Shown: positions 50,546-60,045, counted from the first letter of the stretch. The stretch is 64,000 nt of DNA from UMGS1590 sp900552455 (GCA_963931105.1 OZ007004.1:2170001-2234000); one strand, 5' to 3'. Notes: generated by a model not told the origin, from the sequence alone. A program made the numbers and translations.

Positions 50546-53500
50546 TCACTTATTATACTGAGAGCTTTCGCTGTTTACAATCTCTTTGAGCTCGCCGACG
50601 ACAAGTTTTAATGAATCTAATAATTTGTCGGAATTTGTTTTTCTCGACGCGTCCATAACGACGAAGGTTTCGTCGCCAATATTCTTGAGCATCAGCAGGC
50701 CAATGCGCCGTCCAACATAGGCAACGAGCTGCTGAATATCAAAATTCGTCGATGGGTCGATCTTGATGTAGATGTTCTGCTTCCGCTGTTTGATGGAAAG
50801 GATCCGCGCCTGGCTGGCGAGCTGCTTGAGGGCGACGAGATCCAAGAGGTTCAGCACTGGCTTTCCTGGCATGCCAAAGCGGTCGACGAGCTCGTCGTAC
50901 ATCTCGCCCAGCTCGTCGGCATCCATGATACTGTCAAGCCGCTGATAGAGCCCGATGCGCAGACGCGTGTCGGAAATGTAGTCTTCCGGGAAATACGCCT
51001 GGATGTTGATATCGATCTCGGTATGGATCGGCGGCAGCTCGATGTCCAGCTCAGCGCCCTCTGCCCGCTTCATTTTGCGGATCGTATCCTGCAGCATTTT
51101 CAGATAGAGCTCGAAGCCGATCTCGGCGACGTGGCCGCTCTGCGCTGCACCGAGCATATTGCCGGAGCCGCGGATCTCAAGATCGCGCATGGAAATTTTG
51201 TAGCCGCTGCCGAGCGCCGTATATTCACGCAGGGTGTTGAGGCGCTTGCGCTGTTCCTCGCTGAGCAGCTTGTCCGGCTTGTACATGAGATAGGCGTAGG
51301 CGACGCGCTTGCTGCGCCCGACACGGCCTTTCAGCTGATAGAGCTGCGCCATGCCGAAATGATCGGCGTTGTGGACGATCATCGTGTTGACGTTCGGCAT
51401 ATCGATGCCCGTCTCGATGATCGTCGTGCAGACGAGAATGTCTGCCTCCTGCTTTTGGAATTTCAGCATCACATCCTCAAGCGCCGATTCCTTCATCTTA
51501 CCGTGGCCGATGATGACGCGCGCGTTCGGGAAAAGCTCACGGTATTTTGCAGCCACCTCTGGCAGATGCTCGACGTTGTTGTAAACGACGAAAACCTGCC
51601 CACCGCGCAAAAGCTCGCGGCGCACAGCCTGCTCAATGACCATCGGCAATTCCTCGATGACGTAGGTCTGAATCGGCAGCCGGTTGTCCGGCGGCGTCTC
51701 AATGATGCTCATGTCCTTGACGCCGGTCAGCGAGAAATACAGGGTGCGCGGGATCGGCGTCGCAGAAAGCGTGAGCACGTCGACATTTTCTTGCAGAGAT
51801 TTGATCTTTTCCTTGTGCTTGACGCCGAAGCGCTGCTCCTCGTCGATGATGAGCAGCCCCAGATCGGCGAATTTCAGCTTGTCGTTGAGCAGCTTGTGGG
51901 TGCCAATGACAATGTCGAGCTTGTGAATGTTCAGGTTCAGGAAGATCCTATTCTGTTCCTTGGTGGTGCAGAAACGCGTCAGCTGCGCGATCTCCACACC
52001 AAAATCCTTCATGCGCGCGGTAAAGGTTTCATAATGCTGCATCGCCAGGATCGTCGTCGGCACGAGCACAGCGACCTGTTTGCCATTGGCGACAGCCTTG
52101 AAGGCAGCGCGCAGAGCCACCTCTGTTTTGCCGAAGCCGACATCGCCGCAGACAAGACGGTCCATAGCGTGTGGTTTTTCCATATCGGCCTTGACTTCCC
52201 TGATGGCTTTGAGCTGATCGTCGGTCTCAACATACGGGAAGGTGGCTTCGAAGGCATGCTGCAGCTCGTCGTCTGGGGCAAAGGCGAAGCCTGGCTGGAT
52301 CTGTCGCTTGGCGTGGACCTCGAGCAACTGCTCGGCCATGTCCTCGATGGATTCCTGGATGCGTTTCTTCGATTTGCTCCAGTCGCTGGAGCCGAGCTTG
52401 TTGATCTTCGGCCGCTTGCCTTCCTGGCCAACGTATTTTTCCACGAGGTGCATCTGATCGATCGGCACGAAAAGCCGGTCGGCACCGCGGTACTGGATGA
52501 GGATGTAGTCCTTCTCGACGCCTTCGCGCACGATGTGTTCGATGCCGAGATAGAGCCCGATGCCGTGGTGCTCGTGAACAATGTAGTCGCCGACCTGCAA
52601 ATCCTCGATGACAAGGCCGCTGCGCTTTTTCTGTGGCTTCTTCGGCTGTTCCTTTTCGGTCTGCACATTGAAGACGTTCGCGTCCATGAAAATGCAGCGG
52701 TCGACAGAAAAGGCGCAGGCAAAAGTATAATCCTCAGCCAAAAGCACGATCTCCTGATAAGGATCGGCATCGGCAAGCTTCTGCACCTGATGATACTGCA
52801 GGCTGTACTCATCGAGAAGATTTTTCAGCAGGGTGAGCGGTTCCTCCTGGCTGTTGTAAAAGATCAGCGTGTAGCCGTCGCGCACATACTCCTGAATGTC
52901 GGCGATGAATCGGTTCACCGGATAGGCCTTCAGAGGATTGGCCGTGACTGGATAGTAGCGCACCTTCTCCTCGTGGAAAAGGCGATGCTGGGCGCGCACT
53001 TCCGAAAGAAACACGCTCTTTGGCCGCGCCAGCAGATCTTCCAGCACATCCAGCGCAGGCAGCGATTCGATCTTCGACGGCAGGATGTAGCCATAGGTGA
53101 AGAGATCGCCGAGCTGCGAGAGAATGGCCTCGTGTTTTGTTTGCAGGGCGCTGTCCACGACTTCTGTTTCGTCAACGCAGAGCAGCGCGTCCTCGGGCAG
53201 ATGGTCAAAAAGCGTGGCCTGAAACTCTGGCGCAAGGTAAGCGTAATAGCTGAGAATGCTGGCGTCGCTTTCTTCGCCGACGTGCGCGAGACGCTCCTGG
53301 AGCTGCTTCCGCACATCCTCTCCTGCGCGTGCAGCCGTTTCAGCGAGCTCGCCTTCGATGCGCGTGACCAGCGTCTGACGCACAGCGTCGGTGAAAAAGG
53401 TGTCGTGCGATGGGATCACCGTTGCAGTCTCGACATTCTGCTCACTCTTCTGGGTTTCTGCAGAGAAGAAGCGCAGCGAATCGATCTCATCGTCAAACCA

Positions 53501-54058
53501 CTCGACGCGCAGCGGACGCGGATAATTTGGCGAAAAGAAATCGACGATGCCACCGCGGCGTGCAAAGGTTCCCGGCTGCTCACAAACGCTTGCCGCTTCA
53601 TAACCGAGGGCGAGCAGGTGATCGAGAAAATCCTCCTGCTCCACCTCCTCGCCGACAGCGAGGCTTACGATACCGCTGACAAAATAAGCCGGCGTCGGAA
53701 AATGGTCGAGGAGCACCATGGCGTTCACAACGAGTACGCAAGGCTGCTGCTGCGCCAGCGCATAAAGCGCAACGACGCGATCGCCGTCGTCCTCCTCCTT
53801 GGCCAACACCTCTACAGGCAGATGGGAGCGCTGGAAAAGCGCCAGCACCGGACGCGCGAGCACCTTGCGCAAAAACACAGACACCTCATTAACGCGCCGG
53901 TCGTTCTCACAGAGGATGACGATGGTGCGCTCAGCGTCTGTGCGCGTCAAAAGCTCGAGCATGGCGTTGCGCCCGCTCTGATCGAGTCCGTCCCAAAGGA
54001 CACGGTCCTCACCGCTGGCAAGCTGCGCGAACAAGGTATTTAAAACGGAAAATTTCAT
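50546..54058 (-). CDS. mfd: Transcription-repair coupling factor
   Basis: An ATP-driven translocase of 1170 aa that removes stalled RNA polymerase and recruits UvrA. Parts: UvrB-like N-terminal region (to about 350), RNA polymerase-interacting domain (QVGDYIVHEHHGIGLYLGIE), helicase motor with Walker A VCGDVGFGKTEVALRA, motif II LLIIDEEQRFG, motif VI LYQLKGRVGRSKRVAYAYLM, and C-terminal TRCF domain. The start MKFSVLNTLF at 54058 has GGGAGGGA upstream; eleven codons of open frame before it have no site. Placed between pth and prsA. Confidence 0.97.
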   Translation of the reverse strand: MKFSVLNTLFAQLASGEDRVLWDGLDQSGRNAMLELLTRTDAERTIVILCENDRRVNEVSVFLRKVLARPVLALFQRSHLPVEVLAKEEDDGDRVVALYALAQQQPCVLVVNAMVLLDHFPTPAYFVSGIVSLAVGEEVEQEDFLDHLLALGYEAASVCEQPGTFARRGGIVDFFSPNYPRPLRVEWFDDEIDSLRFFSAETQKSEQNVETATVIPSHDTFFTDAVRQTLVTRIEGELAETAARAGEDVRKQLQERLAHVGEESDASILSYYAYLAPEFQATLFDHLPEDALLCVDETEVVDSALQTKHEAILSQLGDLFTYGYILPSKIESLPALDVLEDLLARPKSVFLSEVRAQHRLFHEEKVRYYPVTANPLKAYPVNRFIADIQEYVRDGYTLIFYNSQEEPLTLLKNLLDEYSLQYHQVQKLADADPYQEIVLLAEDYTFACAFSVDRCIFMDANVFNVQTEKEQPKKPQKKRSGLVIEDLQVGDYIVHEHHGIGLYLGIEHIVREGVEKDYILIQYRGADRLFVPIDQMHLVEKYVGQEGKRPKINKLGSSDWSKSKKRIQESIEDMAEQLLEVHAKRQIQPGFAFAPDDELQHAFEATFPYVETDDQLKAIREVKADMEKPHAMDRLVCGDVGFGKTEVALRAAFKAVANGKQVAVLVPTTILAMQHYETFTARMKDFGVEIAQLTRFCTTKEQNRIFLNLNIHKLDIVIGTHKLLNDKLKFADLGLLIIDEEQRFGVKHKEKIKSLQENVDVLTLSATPIPRTLYFSLTGVKDMSIIETPPDNRLPIQTYVIEELPMVIEQAVRRELLRGGQVFVVYNNVEHLPEVAAKYRELFPNARVIIGHGKMKESALEDVMLKFQKQEADILVCTTIIETGIDMPNVNTMIVHNADHFGMAQLYQLKGRVGRSKRVAYAYLMYKPDKLLSEEQRKRLNTLREYTALGSGYKISMRDLEIRGSGNMLGAAQSGHVAEIGFELYLKMLQDTIRKMKRAEGAELDIELPPIHTEIDINIQAYFPEDYISDTRLRIGLYQRLDSIMDADELGEMYDELVDRFGMPGKPVLNLLDLVALKQLASQARILSIKQRKQNIYIKIDPSTNFDIQQLVAYVGRRIGLLMLKNIGDETFVVMDASRKTNSDKLLDSLKLVVGELKEIVNSESSQYNK

Positions 54059-54093
54059 TCTGGTCCCTCCCCTGCATTCTCTTCTCTGCACAC

Positions 54094-54123
54094 AAAAAAC
54101 AGGCTGCCGCGAAAGCAGCCTGT
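54094..54123 (-). terminator. Hairpin terminator between pth and mfd
   Basis: Stem ACAGGCTGC/GCAGCCTGT with a 7-nt loop, followed on the minus strand by TTTTTTGTG. Read-through or a separate promoter would be needed for mfd. Confidence 0.88.
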
Positions 54124-54136
54124 CGGATGTCTGTAC

Positions 54137-54688
54137 TCAATTGTATTTGTTCATTGTGGCCACGATGCCTTCCTTCAACCAGAACGAAAGCCATTCGTCG
54201 ACGTGCGAGAGCACATCGTCGATGACCGGCACCTCGTCCTTGTGAAAGCCCGAGAGCACGTGACCGATGACATTGTTGTGGTCGTCGTGACCGATCCCGA
54301 CCTTCAAGCGGTCAAAAACCTGGCTGTTCAGGTGAGCGATGACGGATTTGATGCCGTTGTGCCCACCGGCGCTGCCCTTTTGCTTGAAGCGGATCTTACC
54401 AAGCGGGAGATCCATGTCATCATGAATGATGATAAAGTCGTCGATCGTGTCATAATAATGGATCAGCTGGCCAACTGCTGAACCGCTGTCGTTCATGTAG
54501 GTCTGCGGTTTCACGAGGAGCACCTGTGTGCCTGCGATGATGCCTTTACCGGTCAGCGCGCGGCATTCCTTCTTGCTGACAGAAATGCCATACTGCTCGG
54601 CCAGACGGTCGATGGCCATAAAACCAACATTATGGCGCGTGCGTGCGTAATCTTTGCCGGGATTGCCCAGCCCTACGATCATTTTCAT
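54137..54688 (-). CDS. pth: Peptidyl-tRNA hydrolase
   Basis: Releases peptides from tRNAs that drop off the ribosome. The 183-aa protein has MIVGLGNPGKDYARTRHNVG (catalytic His), KPQTYMNDSGSAVGQLIHYY and DDMDLPLGKIRFKQKGSAGG followed by HNGIKS. It lies 30 nt downstream of prs. Confidence 0.96.
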   Translation of the reverse strand: MKMIVGLGNPGKDYARTRHNVGFMAIDRLAEQYGISVSKKECRALTGKGIIAGTQVLLVKPQTYMNDSGSAVGQLIHYYDTIDDFIIIHDDMDLPLGKIRFKQKGSAGGHNGIKSVIAHLNSQVFDRLKVGIGHDDHNNVIGHVLSGFHKDEVPVIDDVLSHVDEWLSFWLKEGIVATMNKYN

Positions 54689-54718
54689 GATGAGAGAAAA
54701 TCACCTGCCTGTGAGAAA

Positions 54719-55675
54719 TTAAAACATTTTGCTGACGGAAGCGTCCTGAAAAATACGCATGATGGCTTCACCGAAAAGTGGCGCAACAGAGAGCACCTTG
54801 ATCTTGTCGCAGTTCTTGTGCGCAGTTGGGATGGAGTTGGTGGTGACAACTTCGGTGATCGGCGAAGCATTGAGGCGGTCGATGGCCGGACCGGAAAGCA
54901 CTGGATGCGAGCAGGATGCGTACACTTCCTTGGCGCCGCGTTCCTTGAGCGCAGAAGCTGCGTTGGTGATGGTGCCAGCGGTGTCGATCATGTCGTCGAT
55001 GAGGATGACGTTCTTGCCGTTGACTTCACCGATGATGTTCATAACTTCAGAAACGTTTGGTTTTGGACGACGTTTGTCGATGATGGCCAGTGGCGCATGC
55101 AGGAGATCTGCGAATTTACGCGCACGGGCAACGCCGCCGATGTCAGGGGAAACGACAACAATGTCATCGAGACCGAGGGATTTATAGTAGTCAGCGATGA
55201 TCGGTGCAGCCACGAGATGGTCTACCGGTACATCGAAGAAGCCCTGGATCTGCTGAGCGTGCAGGTCCATGGTGAGAACGCGGCGCGCGCCGGCTTTGGT
55301 GATAAGGTTGGCGATGAGCTTTGCAGTGATCGGTTCACGGCCTCGGCTCTTGCGGTCCTGACGCGCATAGCCATAGTATGGCATGACGGCGGTGATGCGA
55401 CGTGCAGAGGCACGGCGCACAGCGTCGATCATGATGAGAAGTTCCATGAGGTTGTCGTTGCCTGGTTCGCAGGTTGGCTGAACGATGTAAACGTCCTTGC
55501 CGCGTACGCTTTCGTCGATCTCAACATTGATCTCGCCGTCGCTGAAATGGCTGACCACGCTGTCGCCGAGAGGAATGCCGACATAATCGCAGATTTCCTT
55601 AGCGAGTTCTGGGTTAGCATTACCGGTAAAAATTTTCATATGGTCCAATGACTTGTGCATTTCGATATCTTTCAT
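54719..55675 (-). CDS. prs: Ribose-phosphate pyrophosphokinase
   Basis: Makes PRPP for nucleotide, histidine and tryptophan synthesis. The 318-aa enzyme has IFTGNANPELAKEICDYVGI, VRGKDVYIVQPTCEPGNDNL, the catalytic flexible loop YGYARQDRKSRGREPITAKL, and the PRPP-binding DDMIDTAGTI. GGGAGGA precedes the ATG. It follows glmU by 14 nt, as in many Bacillota. Confidence 0.97.
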   Translation of the reverse strand: MKDIEMHKSLDHMKIFTGNANPELAKEICDYVGIPLGDSVVSHFSDGEINVEIDESVRGKDVYIVQPTCEPGNDNLMELLIMIDAVRRASARRITAVMPYYGYARQDRKSRGREPITAKLIANLITKAGARRVLTMDLHAQQIQGFFDVPVDHLVAAPIIADYYKSLGLDDIVVVSPDIGGVARARKFADLLHAPLAIIDKRRPKPNVSEVMNIIGEVNGKNVILIDDMIDTAGTITNAASALKERGAKEVYASCSHPVLSGPAIDRLNASPITEVVTTNSIPTAHKNCDKIKVLSVAPLFGEAIMRIFQDASVSKMF

Positions 55676-55689
55676 TGTGAAATCCTCCC

Positions 55690-57054
55690 TTATTTCTTCC
55701 AGTTTTCCCTTACTACAAGCGGTGGTCGTGTGACGGCCAGCGCATTTTCGACGACGTCTTTTGATAATGTAGAACCTGCACCGATGACAACGCCATCGCC
55801 GATGGTGATCGGTGCGATCAGATTGGTGTTGCTGCCGACAAATACATCGTCGCCGATGACGGTGCGATATTTGTTTTTGCCGTCATAATTGCAGGTGATG
55901 GTCCCACAGCCGACATTGACGCGGGCACCCATGTCCGTGTCACCGATGTAGGTGTGGTGCGACACCTTGCTTTCGTCGGCGATGTTGCTTTTCTTGATCT
56001 CGACAAAGTTGCCGATCTTCACATGCTCGCCGATCGTATTGCCCGGACGCAGCTGAGCGAATGGACCGATGGTGGTGTGTGCGCCAACGACAGAATCCTT
56101 GATCACCGACTGACGCACGACGACGCCTTCGCCGATGGTCGAATCTGTGATGCGACTGCCAGACTCAATGACAGCGCCGGATTTGATGACGGTGTGTCCA
56201 AAGAGATGGACGTTGGCTTCAAGGATGACATCTGGCTCAAGCACAACCTCGTCTTCGATGAAAACAGACGCTGGGTCTTCCATCGTCACGCCCTGCATCA
56301 TCCAGTATTCGTTGACGCGTTCGCGATAGAGCTTTTCTGCGCGTGCCAGCTGCACACGGTTGTTGACACCGAGGCTTTCGTCAGGATTTGCGAGAAGATA
56401 AGCCGCCGTTGGCTTGCCGGCTGCATAGGCGAGCTTCAAGAGATCGGTGAGATAAAATTCGCCCTGGGCGTTGTTCGTATCCAGCGCATCGATCTGTGCG
56501 ATGAGGAATCCGAGGTCAAAGCAGTAGGTGCCGACGTTGATCTCCTGGATCTTTTTCACTTCGGCGTCGGCGTCTTTTTCTTCAACAATGGCGCGAATCT
56601 GTTCGCCATCGTGCAGAATGCGGCCATAGCCTGTTGGATTTGGCACAACGGTTGTCATGACGGTGACAACATTTTTCTGCTCGGCGTGCTGCGCCATCAT
56701 CTCAGCGAGGCTTTCAGCGCGCAAAAGCGGCGTGTCGCCACAGGTCACGAGGACCGTGACGCCCTCGGTTTTGGTGACGTCCTGCTTGAGCACCTCCAGC
56801 GCCGTGCGCACAGCGTGGCCGGTGCCGAGCTGTTCTTTCTGGAGCACAAGCTTGACAGAATCGTCGAGCACTTTTTCTACCTGGTCGGAACCATGTCCGA
56901 TCACAACATACTGATTCTCGATCTGCGCCTTGCTGGTCGCTTCAAGAACGCGACTGAGCATTGGCTTTCCGAGAACGCGATGCAGCACCTTCGGCATCTG
57001 CGAACGCATTCTAGTGCCTTTTCCGGCAGCGAGAACGATTGCGTACTTATTCAT
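55690..57054 (-). CDS. glmU: Bifunctional UDP-N-acetylglucosamine pyrophosphorylase / glucosamine-1-phosphate N-acetyltransferase
   Basis: Makes UDP-GlcNAc for peptidoglycan. The 454-aa protein has an N-terminal uridyltransferase (AIVLAAGKGTRMRSQMPKVL; VTCGDTPLLRAESLAEMM) and a C-terminal left-handed beta-helix acetyltransferase (hexapeptide repeats from about residue 250; RPGNTIGEHVKIGNFVEIKK; NVGCGTITCNYDGKNK). The start MNKYAIV at 57054 has GGAGGTTGGG directly upstream; a GTG four codons earlier overlaps it. Confidence 0.97.
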   Translation of the reverse strand: MNKYAIVLAAGKGTRMRSQMPKVLHRVLGKPMLSRVLEATSKAQIENQYVVIGHGSDQVEKVLDDSVKLVLQKEQLGTGHAVRTALEVLKQDVTKTEGVTVLVTCGDTPLLRAESLAEMMAQHAEQKNVVTVMTTVVPNPTGYGRILHDGEQIRAIVEEKDADAEVKKIQEINVGTYCFDLGFLIAQIDALDTNNAQGEFYLTDLLKLAYAAGKPTAAYLLANPDESLGVNNRVQLARAEKLYRERVNEYWMMQGVTMEDPASVFIEDEVVLEPDVILEANVHLFGHTVIKSGAVIESGSRITDSTIGEGVVVRQSVIKDSVVGAHTTIGPFAQLRPGNTIGEHVKIGNFVEIKKSNIADESKVSHHTYIGDTDMGARVNVGCGTITCNYDGKNKYRTVIGDDVFVGSNTNLIAPITIGDGVVIGAGSTLSKDVVENALAVTRPPLVVRENWKK

Positions 57055-57089
57055 CCCAACCTCCACGATACAAATTTATTCCACAGTTT

Positions 57090-57251
57090 ATTATACCAGA
57101 GAGCGCCCCCAGCACAATAGGTAAAATGAAATTCCGAATTTTCCATGTGCTCTTCAGGGGAAGCGTCCTCCGACGAGGGCGCTCCAGGATTTCATTGCTC
57201 TGCGATAATATTTCCACCGTTTATTATACCATGAGTCGCTTGAAATAACAA
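57090..57251 (-). promoter_or_regulatory. Two tandem promoter-like segments before glmU
   Basis: Distal: TTGTTA (57246-57251) and TATAAT (57223-57228), 17-nt spacer. Proximal: TTGTGC (57112-57117) and TATAAT (57090-57095), 16-nt spacer. Both -10 regions lie in a nearly identical block (CCAC.GTTTATTATACCA on the plus strand), suggesting local duplication. The 289-nt gap 57055-57343 holds no gene besides these and the ispE terminator. Confidence 0.6.
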
Positions 57252-57262
57252 AGCGCTGGCAC

Positions 57263-57317
57263 AAACAAAACGCAGCCTGCCGGAAATGCGTTTCAGAAGC
57301 ATTTCTGACAGGCTGCG
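57263..57317 (-). terminator. Terminator of ispE
   Basis: A long stem CGCAGCCTGTCAGAAATGC / GCATTTCCGGCAGGCTGCG with two mismatches (57271-57317), followed on the minus strand by TTTTGTTTG. Confidence 0.9.
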
Positions 57318-57343
57318 AACGATTGTCGCCAAAACCCTGACGA

Positions 57344-58228
57344 TCAGTTTTCAATTTGGACGCCTGAACGAACGAGATCGGCGCTGCAGGTGGACGTGAG
57401 ATAGACATTCGGGAAGAGGGTTCTGATCTTCTTGAAATTTTCCCAGGCAGCGTGCTCTGTGGCGTAAAGCCCGAAAAGCGTTGGACCGCTGCCGCTCATC
57501 AGCACGTGCTCAGCGCCGTGCTCGAGCAGACGTTTTTTGCGCGCCTCTGTGCGCGGCTCCACGCGGAAGCTTGGCGCCTCCAACGCGTTGTAGAGATGGC
57601 GCTCGACAAACGGCGTATCGCCAGCGCGGATCGCGTCAAGGAGCTCGGCAAAGCGCGCTTTTTGCGGATGCAGATCTGTTGGCAGGATCGCCTTGTAGAC
57701 TGAGGCTGTGGAAACGCCGTAATCGGCACGCACAAGCACGACGTGCATCTTCGGCAGCTCCGGCAGCGAACGAATGCGCTCGCCGCGTCCTTCAGCAATG
57801 GCCGTTCCACCACGCACGCAGAATGGCACATCGGAACCGATCTCAGCGCCGAGACGCATGAGCGCCTGCTCGCTGAGGCCGAGATCGAAGAGCTGATTGC
57901 AGCCAACGAGCACAGCGGCGGCGTCACTGGAGCCACCGGCCATGCCTGCCGAAACCGGGATGTTCTTTTTGATGCGGATGGAAACCTGTGGCATGTCGGT
58001 CTCCTCCTGCAAAAGCAGCGCAGCGCGCATGGCGAGATTGTTGCGGTTATTCGGTACGTAGAGCGAATCTGTGAATACAGCATTTTCGTCGACGCGCGCG
58101 ATCTCGATCACATCATGCAGACGTACAGACTGCATGATCATCTTGACTTCGTGATAGCCATCTTCCCGCTTGCCGACGACATCGAGAAAAATATTGATCT
58201 TACCAAAAGCTTTAACGGTAACGTGCAT
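57344..58228 (-). CDS. ispE: 4-diphosphocytidyl-2-C-methyl-D-erythritol kinase
   Basis: GHMP kinase of the MEP isoprenoid pathway. The 294-aa protein starts VTVKAFGKINIFLDVVGKRE, with the conserved Lys and Asn. It has the ATP loop IPVSAGMAGGSSDAAAVL near residue 95, the catalytic Asp (SDVPFC), and the GHMP C-terminal motif LMSGSGPTLFGLY. Downstream of the ABC permease by 20 nt. Confidence 0.95.
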   Translation of the reverse strand: MHVTVKAFGKINIFLDVVGKREDGYHEVKMIMQSVRLHDVIEIARVDENAVFTDSLYVPNNRNNLAMRAALLLQEETDMPQVSIRIKKNIPVSAGMAGGSSDAAAVLVGCNQLFDLGLSEQALMRLGAEIGSDVPFCVRGGTAIAEGRGERIRSLPELPKMHVVLVRADYGVSTASVYKAILPTDLHPQKARFAELLDAIRAGDTPFVERHLYNALEAPSFRVEPRTEARKKRLLEHGAEHVLMSGSGPTLFGLYATEHAAWENFKKIRTLFPNVYLTSTCSADLVRSGVQIEN

Positions 58229-58248
58229 TATTTCTCCCTGCCCTTCAC

Positions 58249-58935
58249 TTAAAAACCTTTTTGTGCCAGGCGGCGTTCCACAAAGCTGAGCAGTGTCGTG
58301 ATGACAGTGATCAGGATCAGATAGATCACAGCCGCGGTGACATACATTTCAAATGGCTTGTAGAGGGAGCCGGAATAAATCTGCGCTGTGCGTAGGAGGT
58401 CTGTCACAGTGATGGCGGAAGCCAGCGCAGTATCCTTGATGAGGTTGATGAACTCATTGCCGAGCGGCGGGATCAGTCGGCGATAGGTCTGTGGAATGAT
58501 GATCTTCTGCATGGCCATGCGGCGGTTCATGCCGAGGGACAACGCTGCTTCCATCTGGCCGTTGTCGATAGAGAGAATGCCGGAGCGGATGATCTCTGCG
58601 ATATAGGCGCCACCGCAGATACTGATACCGATGATGGCCGCCGTGAAACTGTCAAGATCGATGCCCAGCGCTGCAGACAAACCAAAATAGATCAAAAACA
58701 ATTGCACCATCAGCGGAATCCCGCGGAAAATCCAGGTGTAGAGCGACCCAACGATGTTGAAGATTTTAATGCTGGAAATTTTCATCAGAGCGATGATCAG
58801 CCCGATGATCAGCCCGAAGAAAATGCTGATCACCGCCAGCTCGATCGTTGTGATCGTCGCTTTCAGGAGATAAGGCAGTGTCTGGATGATAACATCCCAA
58901 TCCCAGTCAACAGCCCCTAATAACATGCTACTCAT
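58249..58935 (-). CDS. Amino-acid ABC transporter permease (HisM/GlnP type)
   Basis: A 228-aa inner-membrane permease with about five helices. The N-terminal part has the polar amino-acid permease signature LLKATITTIELAVISIFFGL, followed by YTWIFRGIPLMVQLFLIYFG. The EAA loop is EAALSLGMNRRMAMQKIIIP. It forms the pore with an ATPase that is not encoded in the window. It follows the binding-protein gene by 71 nt. Confidence 0.92.
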   Translation of the reverse strand: MSSMLLGAVDWDWDVIIQTLPYLLKATITTIELAVISIFFGLIIGLIIALMKISSIKIFNIVGSLYTWIFRGIPLMVQLFLIYFGLSAALGIDLDSFTAAIIGISICGGAYIAEIIRSGILSIDNGQMEAALSLGMNRRMAMQKIIIPQTYRRLIPPLGNEFINLIKDTALASAITVTDLLRTAQIYSGSLYKPFEMYVTAAVIYLILITVITTLLSFVERRLAQKGF

Positions 58936-58962
58936 ACTTCTTAAAACAACCTTTCTTTACAA

Positions 58963-58998
58963 GCGAATACTCACCCGCATGACCAGGTGAGTATTCGC
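58963..58998 (-). terminator. Hairpin between binding-protein and permease genes
   Basis: A 13-bp stem GCGAATACTCACC/GGTGAGTATTCGC with a 10-nt loop. On the minus strand only TTGTAAAG follows, so it is probably a partial terminator or an mRNA-stabilising structure allowing more binding protein than permease. Confidence 0.65.
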
Positions 58999-59006
58999 GA
59001 GAATTT

Positions 59007-59948
59007 TTATTCGCCGTAGGCGTCTGCATCCAGACGTGCTTGTGCGTCAGGAACGAGAGATTCGGTGATGTCCATGCCGATCCATTTCATGGAGATTTCT
59101 TTCATGGTGCCATCAACGAGGAGCTCGTCAACAGCTTTCTGGATGGCCAGCTGCAAATCGCCGTCTTCCTTGGAGAGGGCGATACCGATCTGGTTGGCCT
59201 GCTTCCCTTCGCTGGAAGGTACGTCGCCAACGTGGGTGTATTTGCCGCTTTCCAGAAGTTCTACAGAACCGAAGCTGTCAATAGCGAGCGCGTCGATGCG
59301 ACCGTTGTCAAGGTCAACGGTGATCTCTGGGAAGGTCTTGTAGAGGGTGAGGTTTTCCCCTTCCACAAAGCCTGCTGCCTGGAGATCCTTCGCAGCGGTG
59401 GAACCGAGCTGGGTACCGATGACTTTGTCTTTGTAATATTCGATGTCGTCCATACCATCTTCTACATTTTCGTTGAGCACGAGAATGTACTGGTCAGCGA
59501 CGCCGTATGGCACATAGTTGACTTCTTCAACGCGGCTGTCCCACATGTTCATGCCGCTGATGATGGTGTCGAATTTGCCAGTCTGCAGAGATGCGATGAT
59601 CGCATTCCAGTCGGCTGGAACAAATTCAAATTCAACGCCGAGCTTTTCGCCGATGGCGTTGGCCATGTCGACGTCAAAACCGATGATCTCGTCGGTCTCA
59701 GCATCGTGGTAGCCCATTGGTGGGTAGGAATCATCGAGGCCGGCTTTGATGACACCAGCTTCTTTGACGCGATCAAGCGAGCCATCGCCTTTGACAGTCG
59801 CTTCCCAAGGATTTTCTGCTTCGATCTGAGTGACGTTCGCATCGGAGGCTGCGGAACTTGCTGCTTCATCCGAGCCGCCGCCACAGCCGACAACACCAAG
59901 TGCAAGCACTGCTGCGAGCGTAACAGATACGAGTTTCTTAAATTTCAT
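59007..59948 (-). CDS. Amino-acid ABC transporter substrate-binding lipoprotein
   Basis: A 313-aa extracellular binding protein. Lipoprotein signal with lipobox LGVVGCGG, a short S/A/D-rich spacer, and a family 3 periplasmic binding fold (LDDSYPPMGYHDAETDEIIG; GFDVDMANAIGEKLGVEFEF; DTIISGMNMWDSRVEEVNYV). The pattern suits a polar amino acid, but the ligand cannot be fixed. A palindrome lies about 75 nt upstream. GGGAGGG precedes the ATG. Confidence 0.92.
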   Translation of the reverse strand: MKFKKLVSVTLAAVLALGVVGCGGGSDEAASSAASDANVTQIEAENPWEATVKGDGSLDRVKEAGVIKAGLDDSYPPMGYHDAETDEIIGFDVDMANAIGEKLGVEFEFVPADWNAIIASLQTGKFDTIISGMNMWDSRVEEVNYVPYGVADQYILVLNENVEDGMDDIEYYKDKVIGTQLGSTAAKDLQAAGFVEGENLTLYKTFPEITVDLDNGRIDALAIDSFGSVELLESGKYTHVGDVPSSEGKQANQIGIALSKEDGDLQLAIQKAVDELLVDGTMKEISMKWIGMDITESLVPDAQARLDADAYGE

Positions 59949-60021
59949 TTCGGAACCCTCCCGTTTTTTCTTTCATCTGGCCTGCCCATTACCCTATAAG
60001 GCACACGCCGACCATTTCTTA

Positions 60022-60045
60022 ACTATGGTAGCAGTTTACCATAGT
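60022..60045. promoter_or_regulatory. Perfect inverted repeat upstream of the binding-protein gene, candidate operator
   Basis: ACTATGGTA-N6-TACCATAGT, 9 bp each arm. It lies 74 nt before the binding-protein ATG. No convincing promoter was found there, though TTTACT sits inside it on the minus strand. The regulator is unknown. Confidence 0.5.

Noticed and set aside
51023..54043. A 1006-codon open frame on the plus strand opposite mfd, and similar long antisense frames opposite glyS, rnr, argH, metK and others
   Set aside because: They mirror well-identified genes, have no ribosome-binding sites or family motifs, and result from G/C-rich third codon positions. Treated as shadows.
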